Shown here: piece by piece, positions 39,600 to 48,237 of the stretch | Position numbering within the stretch: position 1 is the stretch's first letter | Layout: each line of letters begins with the position of its first letter | From: Spirochaetaceae bacterium | GTDB lineage: Bacteria; Spirochaetota; Spirochaetia; Treponematales; Breznakiellaceae | Assembly: GCA_031277165.1 (NCBI GenBank) | Contig: JAISLT010000101.1 | Coordinates: 1 to 64,000 of the forward strand | Length of the DNA stretch: 64,000 bases | Reading direction: 5' to 3' | Notes under the pieces: generated by a model | What the model was told of the DNA's origin: nothing | Database searches by the model: none | What the model saw: the letters and a program-made list of their open reading frames with translations, nothing else | Position numbers and translations under genes: made by a program

Positions 39600-42065
39600 C
39601 TACCGTATTCCTTCGCGGATCTGGCGCTGTTCTTTTTCCTTGCGCTGTCCCAGCTCCAGCAGCTGGCTTACATCAATAATAAGCGATACCGACCCGTCCC
39701 CCAGGATCGACGCGCCGGCAATCCCCGGGGAGTTGGTAAACTGATCCCGCAGGGGCTTAATAACCACGTCTTCCTCTCCAATAAGGCTGTCTACCATAAA
39801 ACCCATCTTTTTTTCGGAGGTACCCACAATGACAATAAAATGAAAATCCGTCCGTTCTTCGGTTTTTATGCCAAAAAGCCTGTTAAGCCGCAGCAGGGAG
39901 ATAACATCGTTCCGGACGTTAACTACCTCGTAGTTATCGATAAATTTAATTTCATCGGGTTTAATCCGCAGGCTTTCGATAACGCTGGTGATGGGGATGG
40001 AATAGATTTCCTCGCCTACCCGGACAAGGAGTCCCTGAATAATTGCCAGCGTAAGGGGAAGCTTAATAATGAACCGGCTGCCCCTGCCCTTTTCGGAACT
40101 TACGGTAACGGTACCGTTAAGCTTTTCGATGGACCGGCGGACCACATCCAGGCCCACCCCCCGGCCGGAAATACTGGTAACCTGCTTGGCGGTGGAAAAT
40201 CCCGGCTCGAAGATAAGGTTATAGGCTTCCACATCGGAAAGCACCTTGTTGGGGTTGATAACCCCCCGGTCAATGGCCTTGGCCTTAACCGCCTCCACAT
40301 CAATGCCCTTGCCGTCGTCCCCAATCTCGATAATGATCATATTCCCTTCGTTGGAAGCCTTAAGAAGCACCCGGCCTTCTTCGCTTTTGCCTGCGGCTTT
40401 TCGTTCTTCGGCAGATTCTATGCCGTGATCCACCGAATTGCGGACCGAGTGCATGATCGGATCCAACAGGTCCTCGATAACCGATTTATCCAGCTCGGTT
40501 TCTTCCCCTTCAATAACCAGGTTGATTTTTTTATTCAGAGACTTGGAAAGATCCCTCACAAGCCGGGGAAAACGGCTGAAGATCTGGCTAATGGGCACCA
40601 TCCGGATCCGCATGACCCCCTCTTGAAGTTCCCCGGTAATGCGGCCCAGGTTCTGGCTGGTAGAACGGAATTTACTAAGGGTCCCCTTAAGGTTTGTTTC
40701 AAACCCGTCAAAGATCGAAAAAATATCCCCATACTGCTCGCTGATCTCCTTTCGTATATCTTTAACGGACCGGCCCTCCTGGATGCTTTCCAGGTATACG
40801 GGAAGATTGTCGAAAAGGCTTTTAATTTTTTCCCGGTATCCGGCCTCTATGGTATGAAGTTCATTAAGCAGATCGGCAAACTGCAGGTTTATCTGGTTAA
40901 AAGTTGCCTTGGTAATTACCGTTTCGGACACCAGGTTAAGCAGGTCGTCTATACGCTTGGAATCCACCCGCAGTATGGAACCCGCTTCTTTTCCCGCCTT
41001 TTTGGCATCCTCTGTGGACGCCCCGGTTTTTGCCGCCGGCCCAGTCCCCCCTTCTGACGCCGCCGCCGGGGCGGAGACCGGCTGGGAAGCCGCCGCCGCG
41101 GGGGAGGCAGCTGCCGGGGCCGGCGGGGGCGCCGGGGGGGAAGCCGCTGCCGGGGCGGAGGCCGCCGGCCGGGATGCCACAGAAACCGCCGGGACCCCCT
41201 GGGGAGGGGCCGCCGAAGAACCGCCCGGCGCCAGGGACCGGATGTCTACTATGACCGCCGAGAGGGAAACATCGGGGATAACGACAAAGCGCTGCAGATC
41301 CTCGGGTTTTTTGTCCGAAGCAATATAGTAATGTACGGTCTGAAAAAAGGTGTCTTCGTAGAGTTGTTCAAATTCCGGCTGGGTCCGCAGTATGGTTCCC
41401 TGGCTCTTTAGAGCCGCATAGCATTGGATCCCCCCCACGGTATTCATGGGACTGCTTTCGTCAAATTCCACCGAAACCTGGTAAATGGGCCGGCCGTCAT
41501 GGACCGAACCTTTAAGCTCCTGAAGTTCCGCTTCGGTAAGGACCGGCCCGGCGGCGGATGCGGCGGGCGCCGGAGCTGCGGGTACGGCGGCTGCCGGTGC
41601 GGGAACCGGAGGGGGGGCCGCCGCCGCCGGTTTTGGGGCCTTGACCGATCCCTTTTTTCCTTTGGAGGATTCAGGGATCATCCCCTCAAGCCGGGCCTCC
41701 ATTTGGGAGGTATCTTCCTGGTATACCGAGCCGTTCATCCGCTGTTCCAGCATGGCCTTGATAATGTCTATGGCCGCCAGCAGGGTGTCTACCACATCCT
41801 CGTTAATCGCCAGCTGATCGGAACGGATCGCATCCAGCACATCCTCGACCATGTGGGTAAAATGGGACAGTTCCATCATTTCTACCGTGGCGGAACCGCC
41901 CTTAAGGGTATGGGCCGCCCGGAATATCTCGTCTACGGCGTCTTTGTTACCCCCTTCGTTCTCAAGTACCAGTATATTTTGTTCCAGGGTGTCAACCTGC
42001 ATTTGGGCTTCACTAAAAAAATCTTTTAATAATTCTTCGTTATTCGGATCAAGATAATCACTCAT
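39600..42065 (-). CDS. cheA: Chemotaxis sensor histidine kinase CheA
   Basis: 821 aa from ATG 42065. The longer frame upstream is non-coding and the N-terminus MSDYLDPNNEELLKDFFSEA is typical. The Hpt domain carries His52 (AAHTLKGGSAT). Two long Ala/Pro linkers (about 135-175 and 290-355) flank a P2-like domain. Then come the dimerisation helices, the ATPase (SVRNSVDHGIE, EIGDDGKGID, GRGVGLDVV) and the CheW-like C-terminus. It phosphorylates CheY. There is no Shine-Dalgarno; TAAAAT ends 7 nt before ATG, so it is probably leaderless. Confidence 0.95.
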   Translation of the reverse strand: MSDYLDPNNEELLKDFFSEAQMQVDTLEQNILVLENEGGNKDAVDEIFRAAHTLKGGSATVEMMELSHFTHMVEDVLDAIRSDQLAINEDVVDTLLAAIDIIKAMLEQRMNGSVYQEDTSQMEARLEGMIPESSKGKKGSVKAPKPAAAAPPPVPAPAAAVPAAPAPAASAAGPVLTEAELQELKGSVHDGRPIYQVSVEFDESSPMNTVGGIQCYAALKSQGTILRTQPEFEQLYEDTFFQTVHYYIASDKKPEDLQRFVVIPDVSLSAVIVDIRSLAPGGSSAAPPQGVPAVSVASRPAASAPAAASPPAPPPAPAAASPAAAASQPVSAPAAASEGGTGPAAKTGASTEDAKKAGKEAGSILRVDSKRIDDLLNLVSETVITKATFNQINLQFADLLNELHTIEAGYREKIKSLFDNLPVYLESIQEGRSVKDIRKEISEQYGDIFSIFDGFETNLKGTLSKFRSTSQNLGRITGELQEGVMRIRMVPISQIFSRFPRLVRDLSKSLNKKINLVIEGEETELDKSVIEDLLDPIMHSVRNSVDHGIESAEERKAAGKSEEGRVLLKASNEGNMIIIEIGDDGKGIDVEAVKAKAIDRGVINPNKVLSDVEAYNLIFEPGFSTAKQVTSISGRGVGLDVVRRSIEKLNGTVTVSSEKGRGSRFIIKLPLTLAIIQGLLVRVGEEIYSIPITSVIESLRIKPDEIKFIDNYEVVNVRNDVISLLRLNRLFGIKTEERTDFHFIVIVGTSEKKMGFMVDSLIGEEDVVIKPLRDQFTNSPGIAGASILGDGSVSLIIDVSQLLELGQRKEKEQRQIREGIR

Positions 42066-42072
42066 GGTTTTA

Positions 42073-42100
42073 ATTTTATATACAATTGCTTTTACGTCAA
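42073..42100 (-). promoter_or_regulatory. Promoter of cheA (leaderless type)
   Basis: On the minus strand TTGACG (42100-42095), a 16-bp spacer and TAAAAT (42078-42073), then 7 nt to ATG. No Shine-Dalgarno is present. Confidence 0.6.
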
Positions 42101-42141
42101 GCCTATTGAGGGAAATACTCCAATCTACCGATAGTATGTAT

Positions 42142-43389
42142 ATGAAGAGATCATTCTTTATCGCCGTTTTTGCCGGCGGTGCCCTTGTTTTGGGACTTTT
42201 TGGGGCGGAAATTACCGTTCCCCACCTGGAATTGGCAAGCCGGGGGTCTGTGGAAGACGGGGACTTTGGCATCCGGACCTCCGCAGAGGCCGATATAAGC
42301 CTTCAGGGGGGGTACAAATACGGAATAATCCTTGGGCTGGGGGCCGAAATCCCCAATCTGCAAAAGGCCCTTTCCTATGGCCGCATTGAGCTGCCCTATG
42401 GGAGTACTCCCGGTCCCACCGGGGATGAATACAATGCCTTGGTAGAAGAGGTAAACGAGCGCTTTAACAACCAGGCCACCCTTTCTATCCGATCCGTGGA
42501 GGCTTCGGTCCGGGACTTGTTCGGAGGTCCCCTGGAGGCGGGTTTTTTTATCGGCCACTACGACAAGCTCGGTTCCGGGGAAGATTTCCAGGACCTTTTT
42601 GGTTCCCTGCCGGTAACAACCGGACTCCGGGGTTTTTTGTATTATCCCGAAGGTCTGGGGGGGGATCCTTCCCTGCGGTTTAACGGGTCTGTACACAGCA
42701 TCATGGGAACCGGCATAGCCCTGCGGGGGATGTTCCGGGAAAAACTGGTACCTTCGCTGTACATATACCATGATTTATCCTTCCTGGACGAAACCACCGG
42801 CGCCTATCTTCCCGGCCATTATTCGGGGGATTTCCGGCTCTTGGCAAACAGTGCCGCCGTTAAATTCGAGTTCTTTACCGGGCTTACCTATGTTAACCAC
42901 GATAATCCGGTGATCCGGGGGGGGGTCCTGGCCTTTTTTGACGCCGGAACCCTGGCCCTGCTTATGCAGGCGGGGGTTCCCTACTGGGAGGCGACGGAAG
43001 ACTTTGACATAAACAACTGGTACTTTCTTTTGGAGCCCCGGATTCGGGCCGGGCAAATCGGATCGACCCTGACTTTTTTTTACCATCCGGTTTATTATAT
43101 GAACCGGATTATCCGGGATAAAAACGGAGATCCCGAACAGGGGCGGGCGGACCTTAACTTTAAGATCTTTTATGGGGATATAAACCATTCCGCCTTTGAG
43201 GGGGGCTTGGAAGCTACCCTGGGGTTAAAAATGTACAACGGGGAAGATATAAACCTATGGGTTTCTCCCTTTGTACAGATAGCCGGAGCGGGGCTGCTCT
43301 GGAATTTTAAGCTGCGGTTCAATGCCCTGTACTTTAACGAGGGCGGCGATTTTGCCGAAGGGTTTATTGGTATACGGACGGCCTACTAG
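42142..43389 (+). CDS. Outer-membrane beta-barrel protein
   Basis: 415 aa from ATG 42142 (MKRSFFIAVFAGGALVLGL, signal peptide). The body alternates short amphipathic strands rich in Gly, Tyr and Phe and ends with GFIGIRTAY, an aromatic C-terminal strand as in exported barrels. It is probably a treponemal outer-membrane porin-like protein; the exact family is not recognised. TAGTAT lies 4 nt before ATG without a Shine-Dalgarno. It is divergent from cheA and followed with no gap by a second barrel-like gene. Confidence 0.68.
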   Translation: MKRSFFIAVFAGGALVLGLFGAEITVPHLELASRGSVEDGDFGIRTSAEADISLQGGYKYGIILGLGAEIPNLQKALSYGRIELPYGSTPGPTGDEYNALVEEVNERFNNQATLSIRSVEASVRDLFGGPLEAGFFIGHYDKLGSGEDFQDLFGSLPVTTGLRGFLYYPEGLGGDPSLRFNGSVHSIMGTGIALRGMFREKLVPSLYIYHDLSFLDETTGAYLPGHYSGDFRLLANSAAVKFEFFTGLTYVNHDNPVIRGGVLAFFDAGTLALLMQAGVPYWEATEDFDINNWYFLLEPRIRAGQIGSTLTFFYHPVYYMNRIIRDKNGDPEQGRADLNFKIFYGDINHSAFEGGLEATLGLKMYNGEDINLWVSPFVQIAGAGLLWNFKLRFNALYFNEGGDFAEGFIGIRTAY

Positions 43390-43390
43390 A

Positions 43391-44275
43391 ATGAATCTAC
43401 CTTGGATAAAACGGCCCCGGATAAAAAAGATCCTTCTGGCGGCGGCGGGATTTTTTTTAAGCGGAGCCCTCTTTGCCCTGGATTTTTCCGCCGCCGCCGG
43501 GGGGGGGAATTTATCCTTCGGCAAAAATTCCACCACCTCCATAGGAGAAGGGGAATTTTCCGGGCAGCCCTATCCCCTGGGACAGATAGGCGTAAGCGGG
43601 GCCCTTTCGGACCTGGTCAGCTTCTCTGCCTTCTTTCGCCGGGATCCTATCCTGGGAAATATCCTGGACGGCAATCTGTGTATTGATACGGGGTACCTTA
43701 GTTTTTCCGTGGGGCCCCTCTTTGGCATTGCCAATACCCCGGAGACCCCCTTTAGCCCCGGTATTGCCGCGGGCATTAGGGCCGATATTCCCGGGATCAT
43801 TTTTATGGAAGTTACCGGCGGAGGAAACTTTAGTGCGCTCCGCGAAGAGGGGAGTTATACCATAGAAAGTACCAGGGCCGTCCTGGGATTTTGGTCCTTC
43901 AATCTAATAAACACCCTGGGTGTTTCTTTTAAAAAATTCAGCGCCCGCCGGGGGGGGGATCTTTTTACCGAAGACAAATTGCTGCGGTTCTGCTACCGGG
44001 CCGAGGTATATGAAAAAAATGTGCCCTATACCGTTTCCATCGACGCGGGGTACCAGACCCTAAGCCGGTCTTACGACAGGCCGGGACTTAAAGAAGAGGA
44101 TTCGATCCGCTCGGTCTTTTTGGGTTTTGAAACCACCATAACCGTACGGCCCCTTTTAAAAATTATCTTTGGAGCGGAAATTCCCCTTTATGTCTGGGGA
44201 AAGGAACCCCTTACCAGGTCCGATTCGGGGTGGTTTGTCCAGGGCTTTGGAGGGTTCATCTGGAGTTTTGAATGA
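43391..44275 (+). CDS. Second outer-membrane beta-barrel-like protein
   Basis: 294 aa from ATG 43391, one base after the preceding stop, so co-translated. The signal (KKILLAAAGFFLSGALFAL) is followed by glycine- and aromatic-rich strands (GGGNLSFGKNSTTSIGEGEF, FVQGFGGFIWSFE at the end). It probably accompanies the first barrel in the outer membrane. No family is recognised. The TGA stop (44273-44275) is the first codon of repeat R2e. Confidence 0.62.
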   Translation: MNLPWIKRPRIKKILLAAAGFFLSGALFALDFSAAAGGGNLSFGKNSTTSIGEGEFSGQPYPLGQIGVSGALSDLVSFSAFFRRDPILGNILDGNLCIDTGYLSFSVGPLFGIANTPETPFSPGIAAGIRADIPGIIFMEVTGGGNFSALREEGSYTIESTRAVLGFWSFNLINTLGVSFKKFSARRGGDLFTEDKLLRFCYRAEVYEKNVPYTVSIDAGYQTLSRSYDRPGLKEEDSIRSVFLGFETTITVRPLLKIIFGAEIPLYVWGKEPLTRSDSGWFVQGFGGFIWSFE

Positions 44276-44366
44276 ACCTTCCCGCCGCAGAGCCTCCCCC
44301 GCGCAAGCGGGTTCTTGGGTATTAGACTCCACTGGGAATGAGCCTCCCCGGAGCAGAGCTCCGGGG
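44273..44366. repeat. Dispersed repeat R2, copy e, with adjacent palindrome
   Basis: TGAACCTTCCCGCCGCAGAG, GCGGGTTCTTGGGTATTAGA, then CTCCACTGGGAATGA. A palindrome CCCGGAGCAGAGCTCCGGG (about 44346-44364), like the one in R3, follows. The leading TGA terminates the second barrel gene. Confidence 0.78.
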
Positions 44367-44398
44367 TATGGGACCCGGCCTTCCAATGAAAATAATCC

Positions 44399-44567
44399 CA
44401 GCATCCTGTTGCGCTTGTAGGGTTGACAGCTCTTTTCGTTGAAAAAGCCATCAAAACCACGATTAGCGGGCTGCTGCGGACCTTTGGTCCGATGGGGTTT
44501 GCAAAGTAAAAAATCGCCTGCCCGGCGATTTTAAGGGTTTTATGCGCGAAGCGGCAAACTCCTGGCA
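44399..44567. repeat. Repeat R1, copy c (reverse orientation)
   Basis: Reverse-orientation copy of the R1b subtype: CATCCTGTTGCGC at one end, GCGAAGCGGCAAACTCC at the other. The terminator stem ATCGCC/GGCGAT is flanked by A and T runs. The CTAG ends have decayed and it does not supply a stop codon. Confidence 0.75.
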
Positions 44568-44585
44568 CGGATCCTTCCTTAGGTC

Positions 44586-45194
44586 TTACCTTTCCTTAAA
44601 AGAAAGGGACAATTCGTCCAGCGCCGCATCCTTTCGCCGGGTAAAAAGAGCCCGGTTGTGTTCAAAGAGGTTGTTTCCCCCTGTGTCAATGGACACAATC
44701 AGGGGGCCAAAATCCTGAACCGCCATGATCCACATGGCTTCGGGCATGCCCAGATCGAGCCACTCCACCCCCTCCACCGCAGTTACCCTGTCTGCGGCTA
44801 AAACGGCGCAGCCCCCGGGGAACACCGTGTGGACCGCTCCCAGGGTTCGACAGGCTTCGGCGGTTTTAGGCCCCATCCCCCCCTTGCCCACAATAAGCCG
44901 GACTCCGGTGGCTTCAAGGAATTCCGCCTCGCACTGTTCCATCCGCATACTAGTGGTGGGGCCTATGGAGACAACCTCGTAGGCCCCCGAAGGGTGTTGT
45001 TTTACGATTGGTCCGGCATGGAAAATAGCCCTGCCGGTCAAGTCCACCGGCGGGGGCAGATGCCGGCGGACCACCCGGTGGTGTACCTCGTCCCGGCCCG
45101 TCACAAGGATTCCGCTTATATAAACCAAATCCCCGGCGTTCAATTCCGCCAGGTCCGTCCCCCGGAAGGGAGCGGAAAGGCGCCGTATATTCAC
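44586..45194 (-). CDS. Fumarase/tartrate dehydratase class I, beta subunit
   Basis: 202 aa. The C-terminal (beta) domain of Fe-S class I hydro-lyases, interconverting fumarate and malate or acting on tartrate. Signatures are AGDLVYISGILVTGRDEVHH, GPTTSMRMEQCEAEFL and VGKGGMGPKTAEA. It works only with the alpha subunit encoded just upstream; the reading frames overlap by 4 nt. Fumarase is the simpler choice in an anaerobic spirochaete, but TtdB cannot be excluded. Confidence 0.87.
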   Translation of the reverse strand: MNIRRLSAPFRGTDLAELNAGDLVYISGILVTGRDEVHHRVVRRHLPPPVDLTGRAIFHAGPIVKQHPSGAYEVVSIGPTTSMRMEQCEAEFLEATGVRLIVGKGGMGPKTAEACRTLGAVHTVFPGGCAVLAADRVTAVEGVEWLDLGMPEAMWIMAVQDFGPLIVSIDTGGNNLFEHNRALFTRRKDAALDELSLSFKER

Positions 45195-46117
45195 AGCACA
45201 GCCCCTTTATGGGAAAGGACTTCGCAGCTTAGATCTTTCCGTATTTCGATAAGCCCCCGGCGGTGGGCCCAGCAGCCGGTGGAAAGGCCCATGGCAAGGG
45301 CGGCGGGATGCCGGCCCGCCTGTTCAATATGGACCGCCATCACCGAATGGTTCCCCGAAAATCCGCCGGGACCTATGCCGATGGTATTCAGGGCCCGTTC
45401 CAGTCTTTCCTCCAGTTCCGCCCCCTGGGGGTGGGTGTTCCGGGTACCGATAAAACGCAGCAGGGCTTTTTTGGAAAGTTTCGCCGCCGCATCCGCCGAA
45501 TTGCCCAGGCCCAGGCCCACCAGCAGGGGCGGACAGGCGTTGATCCCATAGGCAACAATCTGGTCAAAGACCGCCTTAAAGATCCCCCCGTACCCATCCA
45601 GGGGCATAAAAACCCTGGCAAAGCCCGGCAGGCTGCACCCGCCCCCGGCCATGTAGGCAAAGACCTGTATGGTGTCCCCCCCGGAGACAAGCTCCCAGTC
45701 AATCCAGGGGATCCGGGTTCCCGTATTATTGCCGGTGTTTTTTTCTTCAAAAAATTCCACCACATTGGGCCGCAGGGGAACGGAGCCGGTGGCCCGGATC
45801 ACCCCCTCTTTAAGGCAGGCCTCCAGTTTCCCCAGCAGGGGAAAGGCCGTACCGGCCCGGACAAAAAACTGTATCACCCCCGTATCCTGGCAGCAGGGCC
45901 GGTTTAGGGCCTCTGCCATTTGCAGGTTGGCGAACATGGCGGTATAGATTTCCCGGCCCAGGGGGGAATCTTCCTGGGACCGAAGAAGTTCCAGCCGTGC
46001 CGCCACATCGTCGGGCAGGCGCTTTCCCAGAAGGGCTAAAAACCCTTCGATGATGGCGGCAAGCTGTTCCGCCGCCGCCTTATCCTTAAAACGCTGCCCG
46101 GTCCGATCCTGTTCCAT
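45191..46117 (-). CDS. Fumarase/tartrate dehydratase class I, alpha subunit
   Basis: 308 aa from ATG 46117. A longer frame exists, but a TATACT box lies 6 nt before this ATG. It binds the catalytic 4Fe-4S cluster; the cysteines in NRPCCQDTG, AGGGCSLPG and STGCWAHR are candidates. RPNVVEFFEEKNTGNNTG is the family motif. It forms the heteromer with the next gene and provides the malate-fumarate step. Confidence 0.87.
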   Translation of the reverse strand: MEQDRTGQRFKDKAAAEQLAAIIEGFLALLGKRLPDDVAARLELLRSQEDSPLGREIYTAMFANLQMAEALNRPCCQDTGVIQFFVRAGTAFPLLGKLEACLKEGVIRATGSVPLRPNVVEFFEEKNTGNNTGTRIPWIDWELVSGGDTIQVFAYMAGGGCSLPGFARVFMPLDGYGGIFKAVFDQIVAYGINACPPLLVGLGLGNSADAAAKLSKKALLRFIGTRNTHPQGAELEERLERALNTIGIGPGGFSGNHSVMAVHIEQAGRHPAALAMGLSTGCWAHRRGLIEIRKDLSCEVLSHKGAVL

Positions 46118-46123
46118 GGCGGG

Positions 46124-46129
46124 AGTATA
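46124..46129 (-). promoter_or_regulatory. -10 box of the fumarase operon (leaderless type)
   Basis: TATACT on the minus strand, 6 nt from ATG 46117, with no Shine-Dalgarno in between. The -35 is weak. The divergent sir2 gene has its own TAGTAT at 46151-46156. Confidence 0.5.
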
Positions 46130-46165
46130 CAGGAAATACGCCATTACCGGTAGTATGAAATCCCT

Positions 46166-46990
46166 ATGAAAGAACTTTTTAATCTGATCCGCTCCGCCCG
46201 GTACTGTACGGTTCTTACCGGGGCCGGCGTAAGTACCCTGTCGGGAATTCCCGATTTTCGCGGGGGTCTGCCGGCGGAACTAACCGGAAAATTTGACCCC
46301 GGCGTATTGGAATTGTACCTTGCCGGTCTGGAGGATCTGCCGCCGGAGGAGCCGGGTTCTTCCTTGGTTTTTCCCGAAAGGGTCTTTGACAGCCGGCGCT
46401 TCGAGGAAGATCCGGCCTTCTTTTACCGGGCCGCCTACCCCCTGGTTTATTCCCTGGATACAAAGGAACCTTCGGTGGTGCACAGGGTTCTGGCGGAAGC
46501 GGAAAGACAGGGGATAATAAAATCGGTGATAACCCAAAATATTGACATGCTGCATCAAAAGGCGGGGACCCAAAGGGTGATTGAACTCCACGGTTCGCCG
46601 CGGATCCACTACTGCCTGCGCTGTCCGGGGATCCGGACCCCCTATGCCGGGGCGGTGGCTGTACTAAGGGCCGGGGACATGCCCCGGTGCCCCCGGTGCG
46701 GCGGGGTTCTTAAGCCGGGGATCACCTTTTACGGCGATCCCCTGCCCCTGGAAGCCCGCCGGGAGGCGGAAACCGAAGCCCAGGCGGCGGACCTGATGTT
46801 GATAGTGGGGACCAGCCTTACCGTATTTCCCGCGGCGGATCTGCCCCGGACCACCCTGCGCCGGGGCGGCCGGATTGTAATTATAAACCGGCAGGATACA
46901 GCCCTGGACGACAGCGCCCTTATCCGCCTGCGGGATCTGGGGCAGGCTTTTACCGGCCTGGAAAAGCATTTATTCGAAAGTCTGGTTTAA
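46166..46990 (+). CDS. Sir2-family NAD-dependent protein deacylase
   Basis: 274 aa. The NAD-binding motif is LTGAGVSTLSGIPDFRGG (about 18-35), then TQNIDMLHQKAG and ELHGSPR with the catalytic His. The zinc pairs CLRCPG and CPRCGG and VGTSLTVFPAADLP follow. It removes acyl groups from lysines using NAD+. The last six residues (LFESLV) and the TAA stop are encoded by the left end of repeat R3b, so the original C-terminus was replaced. Confidence 0.92.
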   Translation: MKELFNLIRSARYCTVLTGAGVSTLSGIPDFRGGLPAELTGKFDPGVLELYLAGLEDLPPEEPGSSLVFPERVFDSRRFEEDPAFFYRAAYPLVYSLDTKEPSVVHRVLAEAERQGIIKSVITQNIDMLHQKAGTQRVIELHGSPRIHYCLRCPGIRTPYAGAVAVLRAGDMPRCPRCGGVLKPGITFYGDPLPLEARREAETEAQAADLMLIVGTSLTVFPAADLPRTTLRRGGRIVIINRQDTALDDSALIRLRDLGQAFTGLEKHLFESLV

Positions 46991-47211
46991 TACCCCGCAG
47001 CTCTGCTGCGGCTCAAACAACGCAACGCTTACAAAATTTGGTACAATTCCACGCCGCTGTATAGCGGCGCATAAATCTTTCTTCTAATTGCCAGCCCAAC
47101 GGGCTGATTAAACCAGACGGTACTATAAATTTCCTATCGAACGAGCTTCCCCGCAAATATGGCAACGCTTAGGGATACCCCGGAGCTCTGCTCCGGGGAG
47201 GCTTATTCGAA
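46970..47211. repeat. Repeat R3, copy b, with a nested 64-bp insertion
   Basis: TTATTCGAA occurs at both ends (46970-46978, 47203-47211). The left arm GTCTGGTTTAATACC is intact (46980-46994). The right arm is split into GGTA (47040-47043) and TTAAACCAGAC (47108-47118) by a 64-bp insert. That insert has its own hairpins, GCCGCTgtatAGCGGC and CAGCCCaacGGGCTG. The left end encodes the sir2 C-terminus. Confidence 0.82.
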
Positions 47212-47215
47212 AAAT

Positions 47216-47328
47216 GATCAGGACTTTAGACACAGGATGTTTTGTAAGCTCCATATCCTTATGTAGTAAGGGTTTAGGCAGAGAAACTCCAAGGTCAATC
47301 CCGAAACTAACAGAGTTTTGAGATTGAC
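47216..47328. repeat. Repeat R4, copy b: covarying structured element
   Basis: Related to R4a at roughly two thirds identity. The main stem is GTCAATC, one mismatch, CGAAAC (47294-47307) with GTTTTG and GATTGAC (47315-47328). Two base pairs have changed on both sides compared with R4a, and the loop core CTAAC-GAG is the same. It lies again between convergent genes. Confidence 0.7.
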
Positions 47329-47337
47329 TTAACTCTG

Positions 47338-47415
47338 TTGATTCCGTTCGTGGGGTACATACCCAAGAGCCCGCTTGCGCGGCGAAGGCTCTGCGGCGGG
47401 GAGGTTCATTGCACC
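47338..47415. repeat. Dispersed repeat R2, copy f
   Basis: CGTTCGTGGGGTACATACCC, AAGAGCCCGCTTGCGCGGCG, then CTGCGGCGGGGAGGTTCATT. It completes an R3-R4-R2 island in the 536-bp gene-free stretch 46991-47526. Confidence 0.72.
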
Positions 47416-47466
47416 GTCTACGAAATGTGGTATGTATCCCCCATACAATCACATTCCGCTCGGAAC

Positions 47467-47503
47467 GAAGAACCCCGCTGCTTGCGCGCGGGGTTCTTCA
47501 TTT
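47467..47503. terminator. Strong intrinsic-terminator-like hairpin
   Basis: GAAGAACCCCGC (47467-47478) pairs with GCGGGGTTCTTC (47488-47499), a 12-bp perfect stem with a 9-nt loop, followed on the plus strand by ATTT. It lies 28 bp beyond the stop of the small secreted protein gene. Its sequence echoes the R2 core. Confidence 0.6.
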
Positions 47504-47526
47504 AAAGAGTTCCGGCCGGAGGGGCT

Positions 47527-47883
47527 TTACTCTTCCTCCGGCGCCGCCCCTAAATCATCCATGGTAAAGGAAATCCGCGCATTATTGGTTACGCTTACAC
47601 TCCATTTATAGTATTCATCGCCGTCTTCATCCTGCAGACAAAAATCGTAGAGCTTAACTTCGTTAAGGGGACGGGAAAGCTGAACGTTAAAGGTTTCTCC
47701 CGGCGCCAGGATCATCTCGCCTAACAGATCGTCCCCCCAGGTATCATCCTCGGAGGGGCTGACATATACACAATACACGGTGTATCCCGTATTGTTTTCC
47801 AGCGTAATAGAAGGCAAACTTTGGGCAGAAACCGCCAAACTTCCCCACAGAATAAATACCGCAGACCATAAAACTTTTCTCAT
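47527..47883 (-). CDS. Small secreted protein of unknown function
   Basis: 118 aa. The signal peptide MRKVLWSAVFILWGSLAVSA is followed by a compact beta-rich domain with ENNTGYTVYCVYVSPSEDD, TWGDDLLGEMILAPGE and DEDGDEYYKWSV. The YVSPS...WGDDLLG pattern feels familiar from small exported bacterial proteins, but I cannot name a family with confidence. AAGGAG precedes ATG. The acidic C-terminus (AAPEEE) suggests a soluble periplasmic or surface protein. It stands alone between repeats. Confidence 0.65.
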   Translation of the reverse strand: MRKVLWSAVFILWGSLAVSAQSLPSITLENNTGYTVYCVYVSPSEDDTWGDDLLGEMILAPGETFNVQLSRPLNEVKLYDFCLQDEDGDEYYKWSVSVTNNARISFTMDDLGAAPEEE

Positions 47884-48178
47884 GTTTTCTCCTTATGATT
47901 CGCAGCGCCTTGGATCCTAAGAATTCACCCCTTTGCGGGGAAATTTTAGGACAAAAAGAGCCGCTTCAATCATAGACTTCCGGTGAAGAAAATACAATAC
48001 CGGGCAAAAGATACATCCCTGCGGGGCAAACCGGAATTACACAACCCTAAGCCGGGCCCGGTTTTTCCTGGGTCTTTGCATTTTTATCGAACGAAAAATG
48101 CTGTTTTTACCTGACTGTGGCGGATTTTTATGCTAAAACTGCCGGAAATTGTAAATTTCGTTCCTAAATTCCCAACCC
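47884..48178. other. Gene-free region upstream of carA
   Basis: Nothing coding is seen. It contains several small hairpins: CCCC-tttgc-GGGG near 47927, CCGGGCCCGG followed by TTTTT near 48055, and GCATTTTT/AAAAATGC followed by TGTTTTT (48077-48110). The last could terminate or attenuate plus-strand transcription before the carA promoter. Confidence 0.4.
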
Positions 48179-48233
48179 TTGATGTACATTTGAACTTTTC
48201 GGTATACTGTGGAGGGCGGTAGACCGCCGGAGG
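48179..48233 (+). promoter_or_regulatory. carA promoter, 5' hairpin and ribosome binding site
   Basis: TTGATG (48179-48184), an 18-bp spacer and TATACT (48203-48208). The predicted start is about 48215, where GGCGG-taga-CCGCC (48216-48227 core) begins. The stem runs straight into GGAGG (48229-48233), five bases before ATG. The hairpin may stabilise the mRNA or modulate access to the Shine-Dalgarno. Confidence 0.6.
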
Positions 48234-48237
48234 TTCC

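Noticed and set aside
39201-41057. A 618-codon plus-strand open frame across cheA and the cheW-cheR fusion
   Set aside because: It is antisense to two well-supported chemotaxis genes. Its translation has no recognisable domains.
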